From Methanomassiliicoccales archaeon PtaU1.Bin124 (GTDB lineage: Archaea; Thermoplasmatota; Thermoplasmata; Methanomassiliicoccales; UBA472): a DNA stretch of 64,000 bases. Both the position numbers and the translations under genes were made by a program. This document shows, piece by piece, positions 50,456 to 60,648 of the stretch (position 1 is its first letter; each line of letters opens with the position of its first letter). A model generated the notes under the pieces. It saw only the letters and a program-made list of their open reading frames with translations, was not told the DNA's origin and made no database searches. The stretch spans positions 62,001 through 126,000 of the forward strand of contig MVRC01000011.1 of the NCBI GenBank assembly GCA_002067865.1, read 5' to 3'.

Positions 50456-51481
50456 CTAAATCGGCCAGTGGCGGGTCGCTACGCTCACCATCGCCCGCAT
50501 GTTGGCCAACGGCGTCCTCGGCGCGAAACCACATCCCGGGGCCAGGACGTCGCACCCATCCCGAAGGCATTCTTGCGCCTCATTCGAGACGTCCTCCGTT
50601 CTCCCGAAGAGAAGCGTGCTGGTGGGATTTACGTTACCGATGACCGCCGCCTTTCCCCTGGCCTGTTCCTTCACCCAGCCGATGTCCATACACTGGTCCA
50701 CGCTGATGCCCTTCGCCCTGGAGCGCAGCATGAGAGGCATGTTCTGATGGGTATCCCCGCAGATGTGCAGGATGCCATATCCCCCGGCCTGGTCTATCTC
50801 GTGCAGGACGAACTTCTGATAGGGCAATGCGAACTCCTCGTACTGGGAAGGGCTGAGGATGTCCCCGCTGGCGGTGGCATCGATCAAGGTGATGACATCG
50901 GCTCCAGCATCGATGGCCGCCTTGGCGAACGCCACGTCCCATTCCATCGCCTTCTCCAACGCCTCCTTCACGACATCAGGACGCAGAATGAGGTCCATCA
51001 AGGTGACTTGGCCTCCCCTCAGCTGCGCCGCGAGCATGAATGGCGCCACAATTCCGCAGATGACCGGAACATCTTCCAGCCTTGACAGCTCATGAATTGC
51101 CTCCAGCAGCACCGGCGCCCTTCCATCCTTCCAGGGATCGGGGATAGGCGTATCGCTCACCATCTCCGGCTCGGACATCACCGTGTCGATGATGGCCGGC
51201 TGCCGGTCGACCGCATCGTATCCGGTGGCGGCGCCGAAGGCGGAAGCGTCCACCGTGACGTCGAAGGGGACCCTCACGCTCTCTATGCCAGCCAGATCAT
51301 GCGCTGCCTTCGCCAGGACGCTCATCTTCTTAGGATCGTGGTTCGCATCGGGCCAGTAGGAACCGCACGCTGCCATCAGTTCCACCGTCCCGGTCTGAAG
51401 CGGACATGCGCATGGAACCCTATCCACCGGCTGACGGTCCAACATGTTCAGCAGGCGTTCCTTCTCGTTCAGATGGTCCAT
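50456..51481 (-). CDS. Methylcobamide:CoM methyltransferase-like (MtaA/MtbA, UroD family)
   Basis: The 341-residue protein has the uroporphyrinogen-decarboxylase-fold of MtaA/MtbA/CmuA methyltransferases. A zinc site is visible: HICGDT near residue 240 (H-x-C) and APGCGFAPRTPLANM near residue 318 (third ligand Cys). This site activates the thiol of coenzyme M. DVITLIDATASGDILSP is the conserved central block. The protein lacks the arginine motif of true UroD. It would transfer methyl groups from a corrinoid protein to CoM in methyl-dependent methanogenesis; no corrinoid protein or substrate methyltransferase is nearby. Confidence 0.83.
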   Translation of the reverse strand: MDHLNEKERLLNMLDRQPVDRVPCACPLQTGTVELMAACGSYWPDANHDPKKMSVLAKAAHDLAGIESVRVPFDVTVDASAFGAATGYDAVDRQPAIIDTVMSEPEMVSDTPIPDPWKDGRAPVLLEAIHELSRLEDVPVICGIVAPFMLAAQLRGGQVTLMDLILRPDVVKEALEKAMEWDVAFAKAAIDAGADVITLIDATASGDILSPSQYEEFALPYQKFVLHEIDQAGGYGILHICGDTHQNMPLMLRSRAKGISVDQCMDIGWVKEQARGKAAVIGNVNPTSTLLFGRTEDVSNEAQECLRDGCDVLAPGCGFAPRTPLANMRAMVSVATRHWPI

Positions 51482-51575
51482 CTAAGAAGGTTATGCAGCG
51501 GCGTCCCGATATCTGTTCCGGAGGATTCACAGCAGTTATCATCATCGATGACCATACCGCCGATGGAGGTCTTTC

Positions 51576-52127
51576 ATGAGGGTCCTAGGCATAGTGGGCA
51601 GCCCCAGGCACAACGGCAACACCCAGATCTTGGTCGAACAGATCTTGAAAGGGGCGGAGGAGGAAGGCGCGGAGGTGGTGACGCTGGAGCTGTCCCACGC
51701 CCGCATAAGGGAATGCGATGGATGCAATCAATGCTGGAAGGGGGACGCCTGCGTCAAGAACGATGACATGAACCAATATTACCTGGAGATCGCCCACAGC
51801 GACGTGATCGTCTTCGGGACCCCGGTGTATTGGTATGGCCCCTCAGCCCTGATGAAGGGCTTCCTGGACCGGTTCGTCTATTTCAACTGCCCCGAGAACA
51901 GGCCCATGGTGAAAGGGAAGAGGGCCATCCTGGCCGTGCCGTTCGAGGAGAACGACCTCGAGACAGCCGACCCCTTGATCAGGATGTTCCGCAAGAGCCT
52001 GGCATATCTAGAAATGGAGCTGCAGGAGATCATACTTGCCCCTGGTGTCCTCAACAAGGGGGAGGTCACCAAGAAGCGCGATATAATGGAAGCGGCAAAG
52101 GCCGCAGGCAAGAGGTCCGTCAGATGA
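51576..52127 (+). CDS. Iron-sulfur flavoprotein (ISF family)
   Basis: The 183-residue protein has a flavodoxin-like FMN domain (GIVGSPRHNGNTQILVEQ; FGTPVYWYGPSALMKGFLDR) and the compact Cys motif CX2CX2CX5C at C47, C50, C53 and C59 that binds a [4Fe-4S] cluster in ISF. ISF proteins transfer electrons, for example from ferredoxin, and may reduce oxygen or peroxide in methanogens. Starts ATG at 51576. A second ISF paralogue is at 60649. Confidence 0.9.
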   Translation: MRVLGIVGSPRHNGNTQILVEQILKGAEEEGAEVVTLELSHARIRECDGCNQCWKGDACVKNDDMNQYYLEIAHSDVIVFGTPVYWYGPSALMKGFLDRFVYFNCPENRPMVKGKRAILAVPFEENDLETADPLIRMFRKSLAYLEMELQEIILAPGVLNKGEVTKKRDIMEAAKAAGKRSVR

Positions 52128-52170
52128 CGGTTGGGCATTATTGACCCACAACGATAACCAGACCCGGCCC

Positions 52171-52178
52171 TTTATATA
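52171..52178 (+). promoter_or_regulatory. TATA box of the surface-protein gene
   Basis: TTTATATA lies 35 bp before the GTG at 52213. Confidence 0.6.
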
Positions 52179-52212
52179 CGCCCCATCCCACCTTGCGTAG
52201 CGAGGGAGTCAG

Positions 52213-55200
52213 GTGGACAGCCAACGCTCTTCAGCGAAAGCAGTAGGTAGCAAGATCATCAGCTTTTTCTTTGCCGCATCGTTCATTTTCTCGGCGATCG
52301 GCATAGCATTGCCAGGCATCGCACTGGCCGGTGAGGGGACGATCGATGACGGATCACCCTCCGATGCCCCCATATTGGGCTATACGAACAGTCAACCATT
52401 GATCATTGACGATGATGCCGAGCTTGCCGCCGCCTCCTCTTCCGGATCTGGCACATCCTCCGACCCATATGTCATCACCGGCCTGTCCATCGATGCGGCA
52501 GGCGGTTACAAGGGCATTTACCTCGGGAACATCACCAAACATGTCGTCGTCCACGACTGCCTCATCAGAAATGTGGGTCTCCTATACTCATTCATCAGCG
52601 ACATGACCGGTTCCGGGGTCGCCATATACCGCACGGCCAACGATGTCGTCACCATACGGAACAACATCATCCAGGACTCCGCCCGGGGCATCAACGTCTA
52701 TGAATCGAACGGTGTCACGATCAGCGAGAACACCATCACCAACTGCAACCTGGTCGGCATCCTGCTGGCCACCGTCGACGGCTGCTCCCTCTTCCGCAAC
52801 GATGTCTCCGGCAGCTTCAACTGGGGCATTCTGGTCTATGGAACCGCCAACCGGGACGAGGAGAGCACGAACGTCAAGATCATGCAGAACAAGGTGCACG
52901 ACAACGGAGGAGACGGCATCTCTCTGGCCAATGCGGATTTCACCCTCATTCACGGCAACATGATTTCCGACAACGATGGACTGGCGATCAACATCGCCAA
53001 CAACGGCGTCCGTTGCAGCGACGGAACGATGGTCTACGCCAACTCCTTCTGGCGCAATTCCGGCAGCACCTCCGCCTATGACGTGAACCATGTCCAGGTG
53101 AGCGACTCAGGCAACAGCAGCAAGTACAACGTCAATGTCAACGGGGAATTGAACGGCAATTACTGGTATGACCTCTCCGAGTACGACCTCAGTCCGAACG
53201 GTTCGCTGTCGGTCGACGTCCCCATCGCCGGCACGGGCATGTTCTACGACCGTAACCCCTCCGGCATCCCCGTCAACCACCTTCCGTTCCAGATTGCCGG
53301 CGAAGATGGTGAGGCCTCGTTCCTTTCGATCATCGACATCGATGGCATCTACGGCTCTGGCACAGTGGCCGACCCCTATGTCCTGAAGGACCTCTGGATC
53401 AATGCCCAGGGAGGCCGTTTCGGCATTTATTTCAACGGCTCGGCCAATTGGGCCATTCCTGCCAACATCACCCTCGACTCGGCCAAGGTGTCCTATGTCC
53501 AGGACGACACGGGCGGATACGATGGTTCTGGCATATACATAAACGATACTGGCAGGGTCGCCGTCTCCGACATCGACAACCGCATCAGGTTGGTCGGATG
53601 CGAGGCCACCCGCAACCTCTACGGCATCAAGCTGGACGATGTGACTGGAGTGAACGTTACCGACTGCGTGGCGAACGCCAACAACATCACCGGGATCTAT
53701 GGAAAAGACCTTCTCAGCACCGCCATCGAGAACAACCAGTGCCAATACAACGGCGGATGGAACGTCACTGGCTACGGCATGTTCTTCATCTATGTGACTC
53801 AGCCCACCCTCATCTCTGGGAACAACTGTTCCTACAACCACGGCCTGCGCATGGACGGGACCACCGGTACCGCATATGCCTATGGCATCTACGCCATCTA
53901 CTGCAGCGGCCTGACCTTGAAGGACAATCAGGTATGGGGCAACTACGCGCTGGGCAACTATTCCGTGCCCAATTCCTATCTCCACACCTATGCGGTCGGT
54001 ATCCACATAGGCTACTCCACCTCCTGCCTGCTCATTGGAAATGTGGTCGCGACCCAGAGCGCCAGGCAGACATACTCAGGCGGTGGATATGCTTACGTAT
54101 ATGGCATCTCCACGGCAGAGAGCTCCCTCATAACAATGGAGAACAACCGCATCTTCGAGAATTCGGCCCACGACTCCATTTTCAACATGGCCTATGCAAT
54201 GAGGATCTTCTACACGGACGATGCGGTGGTGCGTAACAACGTCATCTCTCGGAACAATGGCTTCGATGCCAAGAAGACCAATGTAACTAACGCCAAGGGG
54301 CTATACGTCTTCGGCAGCCACAATGGCCTATACTCTCATAACCTGGTAGAGAACAACTACCAGCATGGGGCGTCATCTGGCTCGTCCTATGGGTTCGATC
54401 TGCTCTACAGCAACAACAATCTGCTCGTGGCAAATGTCGTGAAGAACAACAACGAGACTGGGGCGGGAAACGGGTATGGCATTTCCTCCTATCAATCGGA
54501 TAACAACCGGTTCTATCACAACGTCATCACCGGCCACGTAAGCTTGGGCCTTTGGTTCACCACCGGTAGCGATGGCAACTATGTGGTCTACAACGAGTTC
54601 TACCTCAACTGCGGTTCGACCTCTTCGTTCACGGCGGGCAAGGCACAGGCAGCGGACGAAACCGGGACCAACCACTGGTACGTGGACTACCGGGGCAACT
54701 ATTGGTTCGACTGGACCAGCCCCGACAACGATCACAACGGCATCATCGACTCGCCTTACGTCATGGACTCCGACCCGGTCACAGACCCGTTCCCGCTGGC
54801 CGACCCATCCGTCCTTGCTCCGTTCCGCATCGACAGCGATGCAGAGCTCATCGACATGGCCGAGAGCAGCGGCTGGACCGGGACCGGGACCGCCTCCGAT
54901 CCGATCGTCATCAGCAACTGTACGATCAGTGCGGGAGGAGATAGCGCCGCCATATACATCGGCAACACCACACTGCACATCATCATCCGCGACTGCCAGC
55001 TGACCGCAGCGGACCAGTATTGGACCAGCCTGTACCATTCGGCCGCCGGCCTGATCCTGCTGGGCGTTCAGGACGTCGACGTCCTGGACTGCACCATCAC
55101 CGGCAATTCTCGTTCGGGCATATCCTTGATGTCCGCCTCGTTCATCCGGATCGATGGCTGCACCATCTCTGGCAACGGGCAGATGGGTGCTGACACGAAC

Positions 55201-58200
55201 ATGTACGGTTACGGCATCAAGGCCCTGTACGGCACGAACGTGGCCATCTCCAACAACACCATCACCGGCAACGGTCCGGTGCCCGACGACCCCGCCCATA
55301 CGAGCAATCTCGGCACTGGTGTCATGGTGAGCGACGCACATGACTATTCCATTGAGAACAATGTGATAAGCGGTACTGTGGGCTATAACGCCTACGGCAT
55401 CAATATGGACTTTGTTTCCAGCTCCTCCGTCAAGGGCAACACGATCATAGAGAACGGCTTTTCTGGTGCCAACTCGGCTGGACTATACCTGACGAGCAGC
55501 GACTCCTTGAAGATCACTGGCAATGACATACGTGGAAACGGCAATCTGTCCACCAATGGCATCGGCATCTGGATGGAGACCACCACCGTCAGCGAGATCT
55601 CGCACAACGCCATCTCGTTCCATGACGGCAACGGGGCGTACCTGGCTTCGAACAGCAATATGAACACGCTCACCGAGAACGAGTTCTCACAGAACCTGAA
55701 GTTCGGCGTCAGCGTTGCCAGCAGCCAAGAGAACGTGATCTATGGAAACACCTTCCTCTCCAACCACGGCAGCACCGCGACCTATGATACGAACCATGTC
55801 CAGGCATATGACAACAGCGCCGTGGGGAACTCATGGTGCGGTACCATGGGCAACTACTGGAGCGACCTGACCGGGCCGGACGCCGATCAGAACCTGCGTG
55901 CGGATGGCGGGTATCCGATACCCTCCAGTCCGCTCAATGTCAAGGACCTGAACCCGACCATCCTTCCGTTTGGCTGGATCAGCATAACCGGTGATGCAGA
56001 CCTGCTCGTCCAGGCAACCGAGCGGGGCTGGGTCGGGGATGGGAGCGAGGCGAACCCGATCTTGATCGAAGGGCTCGCCCTGAACGGGTACTTCAGCCCC
56101 GGGGCGGTGCTCACGATGACCGGCACCACGCTCCACACGGTGATCCAGAACAATCTGCTGGCATTCGCCAAGTCAGCGGCCCATTCCCAGATACTTACCG
56201 TCAGCACCCAGAACATCATCGTCTCCGGGAACGTATTGCGTTATGCCAACTATGGGCTGGTCGACCAGATGAGCTCCGGCATCATCATTTCGAACAACAA
56301 CATAAATGATACCTGGCAGACCGGCATCGTGCTAATTGGCAGCATAGGGGCAGAGGTCAGAGCTAACACCATAACCGGCACGGTCGTGACCGCCACCGCT
56401 TCGGGGATCGCGGTCATGAGCGCGCATGACTGTCTGGTCTTCAGCAACGTCCTGGATGACAACAAGTATGGCATACGCGGCGAGATATCTGCCTATGCCA
56501 ACAAGTTCTACCAGAACTCCATAAGCGGGTCCACCCAGGTAGCCCTGTTCTTCGACTCCACCACACATACCAACCAGGTCTTCCAGAACTGGCTGAAGGA
56601 CAACGGCGACGGCACGCATCAGGCCATGGATGACAGCGCCCTGAACGCATGGTCGAATGACCGCGTCGGTAACTATTGGTATGGCCAGGTGACCCCCGAT
56701 GCGAACGGCGATGACATCGTCGATGCGGCCATCCCGATCAGCGGGGTAGGAGGAGCTTCCGACATGTTCCCGCTGGCGAGCATGGTCTCCAGGCCCGTTT
56801 CCTTGAGCGCGTCCATGGCCGGCGATAAGGTTCAGCTGTCCTGGACGGCCAGCAACTACTCCGTGCTGGACTCTCACGTAATGTACCGGGTGTATCGCTC
56901 GGTGGATGGAGGGCTGTTCTCATTGAGGACGGTCACGACCGACCTCTCGATCTTGGAAGATTATGTCGCGGGAGCGGCCAATATCAGATATCAGGTCGAG
57001 GCCGCCACGAGCTATGGCACCAGTGCCCGGTCCAGGACCGTTTCGATGAACGACGCCGAGGCGCCGGTCGTGCAGATCACCTCGCCGGCAGAAGGTTCGA
57101 CCATAACGACCTCGAACCTGCTGGTGGAATGGCACGCCTGGGACAACCAGAGCGGGCTTACCAACATGAACGTGAGGATCGACGGCGGGGACTGGGTTCC
57201 AAAATACCTGCAGACCAGCCACATCTTCTCCGGCCTGTCCCAAGGCCATCATAAGGTCGAGGTCATGGCGATCGACGGAATATTCCTCTCCACGATCGCT
57301 TCGGCGAACTTCACGGTAGAGCTACCACCTGTTCTGCACATCATCGCTCCGGCCGCTTCCAGCACCTTCGGTGTCGACTCTCTGACGGTGAGATGGGAGG
57401 GCTGGGCCAACCAGAGCGGCATCGACCATTACGAGATCAAGGTGGATGGCGGCGCCTGGACCAGTGTCAGCACTGCCGTTTCTTACCAGTTGACGGACCT
57501 GACGGAGGGGCAGCACACGATCTATGTCAAGGCTGTGTCGGGAATCTCCATCGAGACAATCGCCTCTGTCGCATTCACCTTGGCGGATGACCCATGGGTC
57601 AGCATCACCTCCCCCAAGGGTGTCATCAACACCACCATGGTCAATATCGTGTGGAACGGCGGGGATAATCTCAGCTCCATAGCCTATTATCTGGTCAAAT
57701 TGGACACTGGCGTCTGGACCAATGTCAGCACGGCCACCTCTTACACGGTCTTTGCCACGGAGGGCGATCATAATATCTATGTGAAGGCGGTGGATGCGGT
57801 CGGCCACGAGGCCATGGCACAATCGACGTTCACGCTCGATTCCACTGCGCCCTCTGTTACTTCCTACTCCCCCAACGGAGTGGTGACATCCCTCAACCCG
57901 ACGATCAGCATCGTCTTCTCCGAACTGATGAACCAGAGCTCGGTCGTGGTCACCATATCAGGGGTCGGCGTCAACAAGGTCTGGAGCGGTACCACCTTGA
58001 CCATCACGTTGGCGGCGCCATTGACGGCCGGTGCCTCCTACACGGTAATGGTGAACGGGAAGGACCTGGCAGGAAACGCAATGATGCCGGTGCAATGGAG
58101 CATCAGTACCGGGGCCGGTCAATGCTTCGTCCAGGGACACGTGCAAGGGACCGACGGGCAACCCATATCCGGAGCCACGGTCACTTGCACCGGAGGACAG

Positions 58201-58470
58201 AGCGCTCAGACCGATGTGAACGGCAATTACTCTTTCGAGCTTCCGCCTGGATCGTACACGATCTCGATCACCAAGACCGGATATGAGCCGATAGAAATTC
58301 AGGTCGAACTGTCGCCTGGAGAGATAGAATCGGTGGTCCGCACCATGACGTCCACATCGGCAAGTGGTAACAACGGCAGCGATGGGACGATGATGATCGT
58401 GGCCATTGTAGGGATAGCAGCCGTCGCTGGTGCTGGTGGGTTCCTCTACCTGAGGTCAAGGAAGAAGTGA
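52213..58470 (+). CDS. Giant secreted surface protein with beta-helix modules
   Basis: 2085 residues. A signal peptide (ISFFFAASFIFSAIGIALPG) is followed by four parallel-beta-helix (NosD/PbH1-type) modules starting near residues 62, 358, 869 and 1253. They are rich in GITxxN-type repeats, each ending with a GNYW-D motif and an Asp/Asn-rich loop. Then come an Fn3-like domain (about 1529-1616), three Ig-like repeats (about 1617, 1705, 1793), a Big_5-like domain (about 1876), a carboxypeptidase-regulatory-like domain (about 1971-2050), a membrane helix (about 2060-2080) and a basic end (RSRKK). It is likely an adhesin or surface-layer enzyme anchored by the C-terminal helix. GTG is the start codon. 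Confidence 0.86.
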   Translation: MDSQRSSAKAVGSKIISFFFAASFIFSAIGIALPGIALAGEGTIDDGSPSDAPILGYTNSQPLIIDDDAELAAASSSGSGTSSDPYVITGLSIDAAGGYKGIYLGNITKHVVVHDCLIRNVGLLYSFISDMTGSGVAIYRTANDVVTIRNNIIQDSARGINVYESNGVTISENTITNCNLVGILLATVDGCSLFRNDVSGSFNWGILVYGTANRDEESTNVKIMQNKVHDNGGDGISLANADFTLIHGNMISDNDGLAINIANNGVRCSDGTMVYANSFWRNSGSTSAYDVNHVQVSDSGNSSKYNVNVNGELNGNYWYDLSEYDLSPNGSLSVDVPIAGTGMFYDRNPSGIPVNHLPFQIAGEDGEASFLSIIDIDGIYGSGTVADPYVLKDLWINAQGGRFGIYFNGSANWAIPANITLDSAKVSYVQDDTGGYDGSGIYINDTGRVAVSDIDNRIRLVGCEATRNLYGIKLDDVTGVNVTDCVANANNITGIYGKDLLSTAIENNQCQYNGGWNVTGYGMFFIYVTQPTLISGNNCSYNHGLRMDGTTGTAYAYGIYAIYCSGLTLKDNQVWGNYALGNYSVPNSYLHTYAVGIHIGYSTSCLLIGNVVATQSARQTYSGGGYAYVYGISTAESSLITMENNRIFENSAHDSIFNMAYAMRIFYTDDAVVRNNVISRNNGFDAKKTNVTNAKGLYVFGSHNGLYSHNLVENNYQHGASSGSSYGFDLLYSNNNLLVANVVKNNNETGAGNGYGISSYQSDNNRFYHNVITGHVSLGLWFTTGSDGNYVVYNEFYLNCGSTSSFTAGKAQAADETGTNHWYVDYRGNYWFDWTSPDNDHNGIIDSPYVMDSDPVTDPFPLADPSVLAPFRIDSDAELIDMAESSGWTGTGTASDPIVISNCTISAGGDSAAIYIGNTTLHIIIRDCQLTAADQYWTSLYHSAAGLILLGVQDVDVLDCTITGNSRSGISLMSASFIRIDGCTISGNGQMGADTNMYGYGIKALYGTNVAISNNTITGNGPVPDDPAHTSNLGTGVMVSDAHDYSIENNVISGTVGYNAYGINMDFVSSSSVKGNTIIENGFSGANSAGLYLTSSDSLKITGNDIRGNGNLSTNGIGIWMETTTVSEISHNAISFHDGNGAYLASNSNMNTLTENEFSQNLKFGVSVASSQENVIYGNTFLSNHGSTATYDTNHVQAYDNSAVGNSWCGTMGNYWSDLTGPDADQNLRADGGYPIPSSPLNVKDLNPTILPFGWISITGDADLLVQATERGWVGDGSEANPILIEGLALNGYFSPGAVLTMTGTTLHTVIQNNLLAFAKSAAHSQILTVSTQNIIVSGNVLRYANYGLVDQMSSGIIISNNNINDTWQTGIVLIGSIGAEVRANTITGTVVTATASGIAVMSAHDCLVFSNVLDDNKYGIRGEISAYANKFYQNSISGSTQVALFFDSTTHTNQVFQNWLKDNGDGTHQAMDDSALNAWSNDRVGNYWYGQVTPDANGDDIVDAAIPISGVGGASDMFPLASMVSRPVSLSASMAGDKVQLSWTASNYSVLDSHVMYRVYRSVDGGLFSLRTVTTDLSILEDYVAGAANIRYQVEAATSYGTSARSRTVSMNDAEAPVVQITSPAEGSTITTSNLLVEWHAWDNQSGLTNMNVRIDGGDWVPKYLQTSHIFSGLSQGHHKVEVMAIDGIFLSTIASANFTVELPPVLHIIAPAASSTFGVDSLTVRWEGWANQSGIDHYEIKVDGGAWTSVSTAVSYQLTDLTEGQHTIYVKAVSGISIETIASVAFTLADDPWVSITSPKGVINTTMVNIVWNGGDNLSSIAYYLVKLDTGVWTNVSTATSYTVFATEGDHNIYVKAVDAVGHEAMAQSTFTLDSTAPSVTSYSPNGVVTSLNPTISIVFSELMNQSSVVVTISGVGVNKVWSGTTLTITLAAPLTAGASYTVMVNGKDLAGNAMMPVQWSISTGAGQCFVQGHVQGTDGQPISGATVTCTGGQSAQTDVNGNYSFELPPGSYTISITKTGYEPIEIQVELSPGEIESVVRTMTSTSASGNNGSDGTMMIVAIVGIAAVAGAGGFLYLRSRKK

Positions 58471-58514
58471 TCCCCGAAACCATTTACCCTTATCCTTTTC
58501 AGGGACCTTTTTTT

Positions 58515-60110
58515 TCATTTTTCCTTTTTCTCTTCACCTCTGGATGAAATGATGTCGTCGATCCGGACCACCATTATCGCAGCATCGGTGGCAGAGTTTA
58601 TCTCCTGCCGAACGAGACGCAATGGCTCGATGACGCCCAGTTCGCTCATGTCGGCCGTGCCTCCATGGAGCACCGCCACCCCTTCGTTCCTGGCCCCTGC
58701 TCTGTGTCTGCGGCGCAGCTCGATCAGGATGTCCATCGGGTCCATGCCCGCGTTCTCTGCCAGCGCCTTTGGCACCACCTCCAAGGCATCCGCATAGGCG
58801 GCTATGGCCAGCTGCTCCCTTCCACCGACCGAGTTGGCGAACTCCCGCAGGTCCATGGCCAGTTCGACCGCGGTGGCACCGCCGCCGATCACGATCTTGC
58901 CGTCCTCCAAGGTCACGGCCGTCACATTCAATGCGTCATCCAGGGATCGATCTGCCTCCTCCAGCACATGCTCCGAACCACCCCGGATGAAGAGCGATAC
59001 GGCCGTGGGGTTCTTGCATCCGGTGATGAACGTCATGTCCTCCCCCTCGATCCGCTGGACTTCGACCTCGTCGCAGACCCCAAGGTCGGCCTCTTCCAGG
59101 TCGGCAGGTCTGTCCACGATGTTGCCTCCCGTCGCTTTTGCGACCTTTTCCAGGTCCTGCTCGGAGACCTTCTGCAGCGCCATCAGCCCTTCCTTGGCCA
59201 GGAAGTGCTGTTCCAGCTCGTCGATGCCTTTCCCGCAGATGACCACGTTCGCCCCGCTCTGCTTGATCTGGGCCACCATTTTCCGCAGCATGTCCTCCTC
59301 CGCGTCCAGAAATGCGTGGAGCTGGGACGGGTCGTTGATCTCGATGCTGGCCTGGACCTCTGTCTTCTTGATCTCCAGCGCCCCACTGAGAAGCGCGATG
59401 CGAGCCTTCTCCACTTTCCTAGGCATGGACATCAGTGTAGGTGGTCTGTCCAACACCATCCCCCTTATGATCTCGGTGTCGACCGCCGAGCCTCCCTGCC
59501 GTTTCACTACATGGATATTGCCCAGATCGACCCGGGTCTTGCCGTTCCGCCTCTCCGCCACGGTGCGGACCGCGGCAACGGCCACATCGGCCAGGTGTTC
59601 CCTGAAACCGGACACGGCCTTGCTCATCATGGCGGTCATGGCCACCTTCCTCAGCATCTCCACGTCCTCGAAATGGACCGGTATGGAGATCTCGCTCGCC
59701 CGCTGCAATGCCCTGGCCGCCGAGATCATGTAGCCCCGGGATATCACGGTCGGATGGAGGTCCAGCTCCAGCAGGTCCTCCGCTTTCTTCAAGAGCTCTC
59801 CTGCCAGGACCATCGCCGTGGTCGTTCCGTCCCCGCACTCTTGGTCCATTGCCTTGGCCACCTCCACCATCATGCGGGCCGCGGGATGCTGCACATCGAT
59901 ATCGGCGGCGATGGTCGCCCCGTCGTTCGTGATGATGACATCCCCGGTGGAGGTCACCAGCATCTTGTCCATGCCTCTGGGGCCCAGCGTGGAACGTACC
60001 GCATCGGCTACTGCCCTTGCGGCAAAAATGTTGTCCAGCTTGGCCTCCTTACCCCTTTCCCTCGTGGTACCTTTCCTCAATATGAACAATGGAGTTTGAC
60101 CCATTCCCAT
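58515..60110 (-). CDS. Thermosome subunit (group II chaperonin)
   Basis: The 531-residue protein has group II chaperonin marks: LGPRGMDKMLVTSTGDVIIT, NDGATIAADIDVQHPAA, QECGDGTTTAMVLAGELL, and the C-terminal GGGATAVELAMDLREFA. It folds proteins in an ATP-driven double ring. The tail (RIDDIISSRGEEKKEK) lacks the GGM repeats of some paralogues. A minus-strand TATA-like ATTATAAC lies upstream. It is convergent with the surface-protein gene across T-runs. Confidence 0.95.
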   Translation of the reverse strand: MGMGQTPLFILRKGTTRERGKEAKLDNIFAARAVADAVRSTLGPRGMDKMLVTSTGDVIITNDGATIAADIDVQHPAARMMVEVAKAMDQECGDGTTTAMVLAGELLKKAEDLLELDLHPTVISRGYMISAARALQRASEISIPVHFEDVEMLRKVAMTAMMSKAVSGFREHLADVAVAAVRTVAERRNGKTRVDLGNIHVVKRQGGSAVDTEIIRGMVLDRPPTLMSMPRKVEKARIALLSGALEIKKTEVQASIEINDPSQLHAFLDAEEDMLRKMVAQIKQSGANVVICGKGIDELEQHFLAKEGLMALQKVSEQDLEKVAKATGGNIVDRPADLEEADLGVCDEVEVQRIEGEDMTFITGCKNPTAVSLFIRGGSEHVLEEADRSLDDALNVTAVTLEDGKIVIGGGATAVELAMDLREFANSVGGREQLAIAAYADALEVVPKALAENAGMDPMDILIELRRRHRAGARNEGVAVLHGGTADMSELGVIEPLRLVRQEINSATDAAIMVVRIDDIISSRGEEKKEK

Positions 60111-60203
60111 AATTTTCCCTCCCGTTCATGGTAATAACTTCGTGATGGAGGGTATATGTTATAATCGGTCGAGCATTGACGATGTCATCCATCGTTCCCA
60201 TTG

Positions 60204-60563
60204 TCATGATGACGGTCTGATCAATTTATCCTTTAAGTTGGCCACTCCCCACTCTCCCATGCTCTTCAGCACTGGCATGAGGCTTTCTCCTTTCTCTGTC
60301 AGGAAATATTCGACCCGGGGAGGGATCTCAGGGTACATGGTCCGACCCACCAGCCCATCTCTCTCCAGCTCCCTGAGTTGTTTAGTTAGCATCTTCGGGG
60401 ATATGCCAGGCATCTCCGAAGCGAGCTGATTGAATCTCAATGTCCTGCTCTTTAACCGCAGAAGGAGCAAGGGCTTCCATTTCCCCTCGATCAAAGCCAG
60501 GGTGGCCTCTACAGGACAAACGCAGCGTTGATCACATTCGTCGCATTTATTGCATGAGGCCAT
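60204..60563 (-). CDS. HxlR-family regulator with five N-terminal cysteines
   Basis: The 119-residue protein is a single winged helix of the HxlR/DUF24 type: GKWKPLLLLRLKSRTLRFNQ, EMPGISPKMLTKQLRELERD, and the wing with PPRVEYFLTEKG. Cysteines C4, C7, C10, C14 and C16 are packed into the first 16 residues, more than the one or two found in many family members, and could sense electrophiles or bind a metal or cluster. It is divergent from an iron-sulfur flavoprotein gene with an 85-bp intergenic gap, the likely target. Confidence 0.88.
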   Translation of the reverse strand: MASCNKCDECDQRCVCPVEATLALIEGKWKPLLLLRLKSRTLRFNQLASEMPGISPKMLTKQLRELERDGLVGRTMYPEIPPRVEYFLTEKGESLMPVLKSMGEWGVANLKDKLIRPSS

Positions 60564-60648
60564 TATAGTAACTAAAAGGTAACCTAGTATATTTTTCTAC
60601 CGTATGGTATTGAAATATAGTGATGATGTTCTTGGAGCAGAGGATCAA

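Noticed and set aside
58665-60134. A 489-codon plus-strand open frame across the thermosome gene
   Set aside because: It is antisense to a clear thermosome subunit; GC-rich codon bias leaves the opposite frame open. The product has no family-like sequence.
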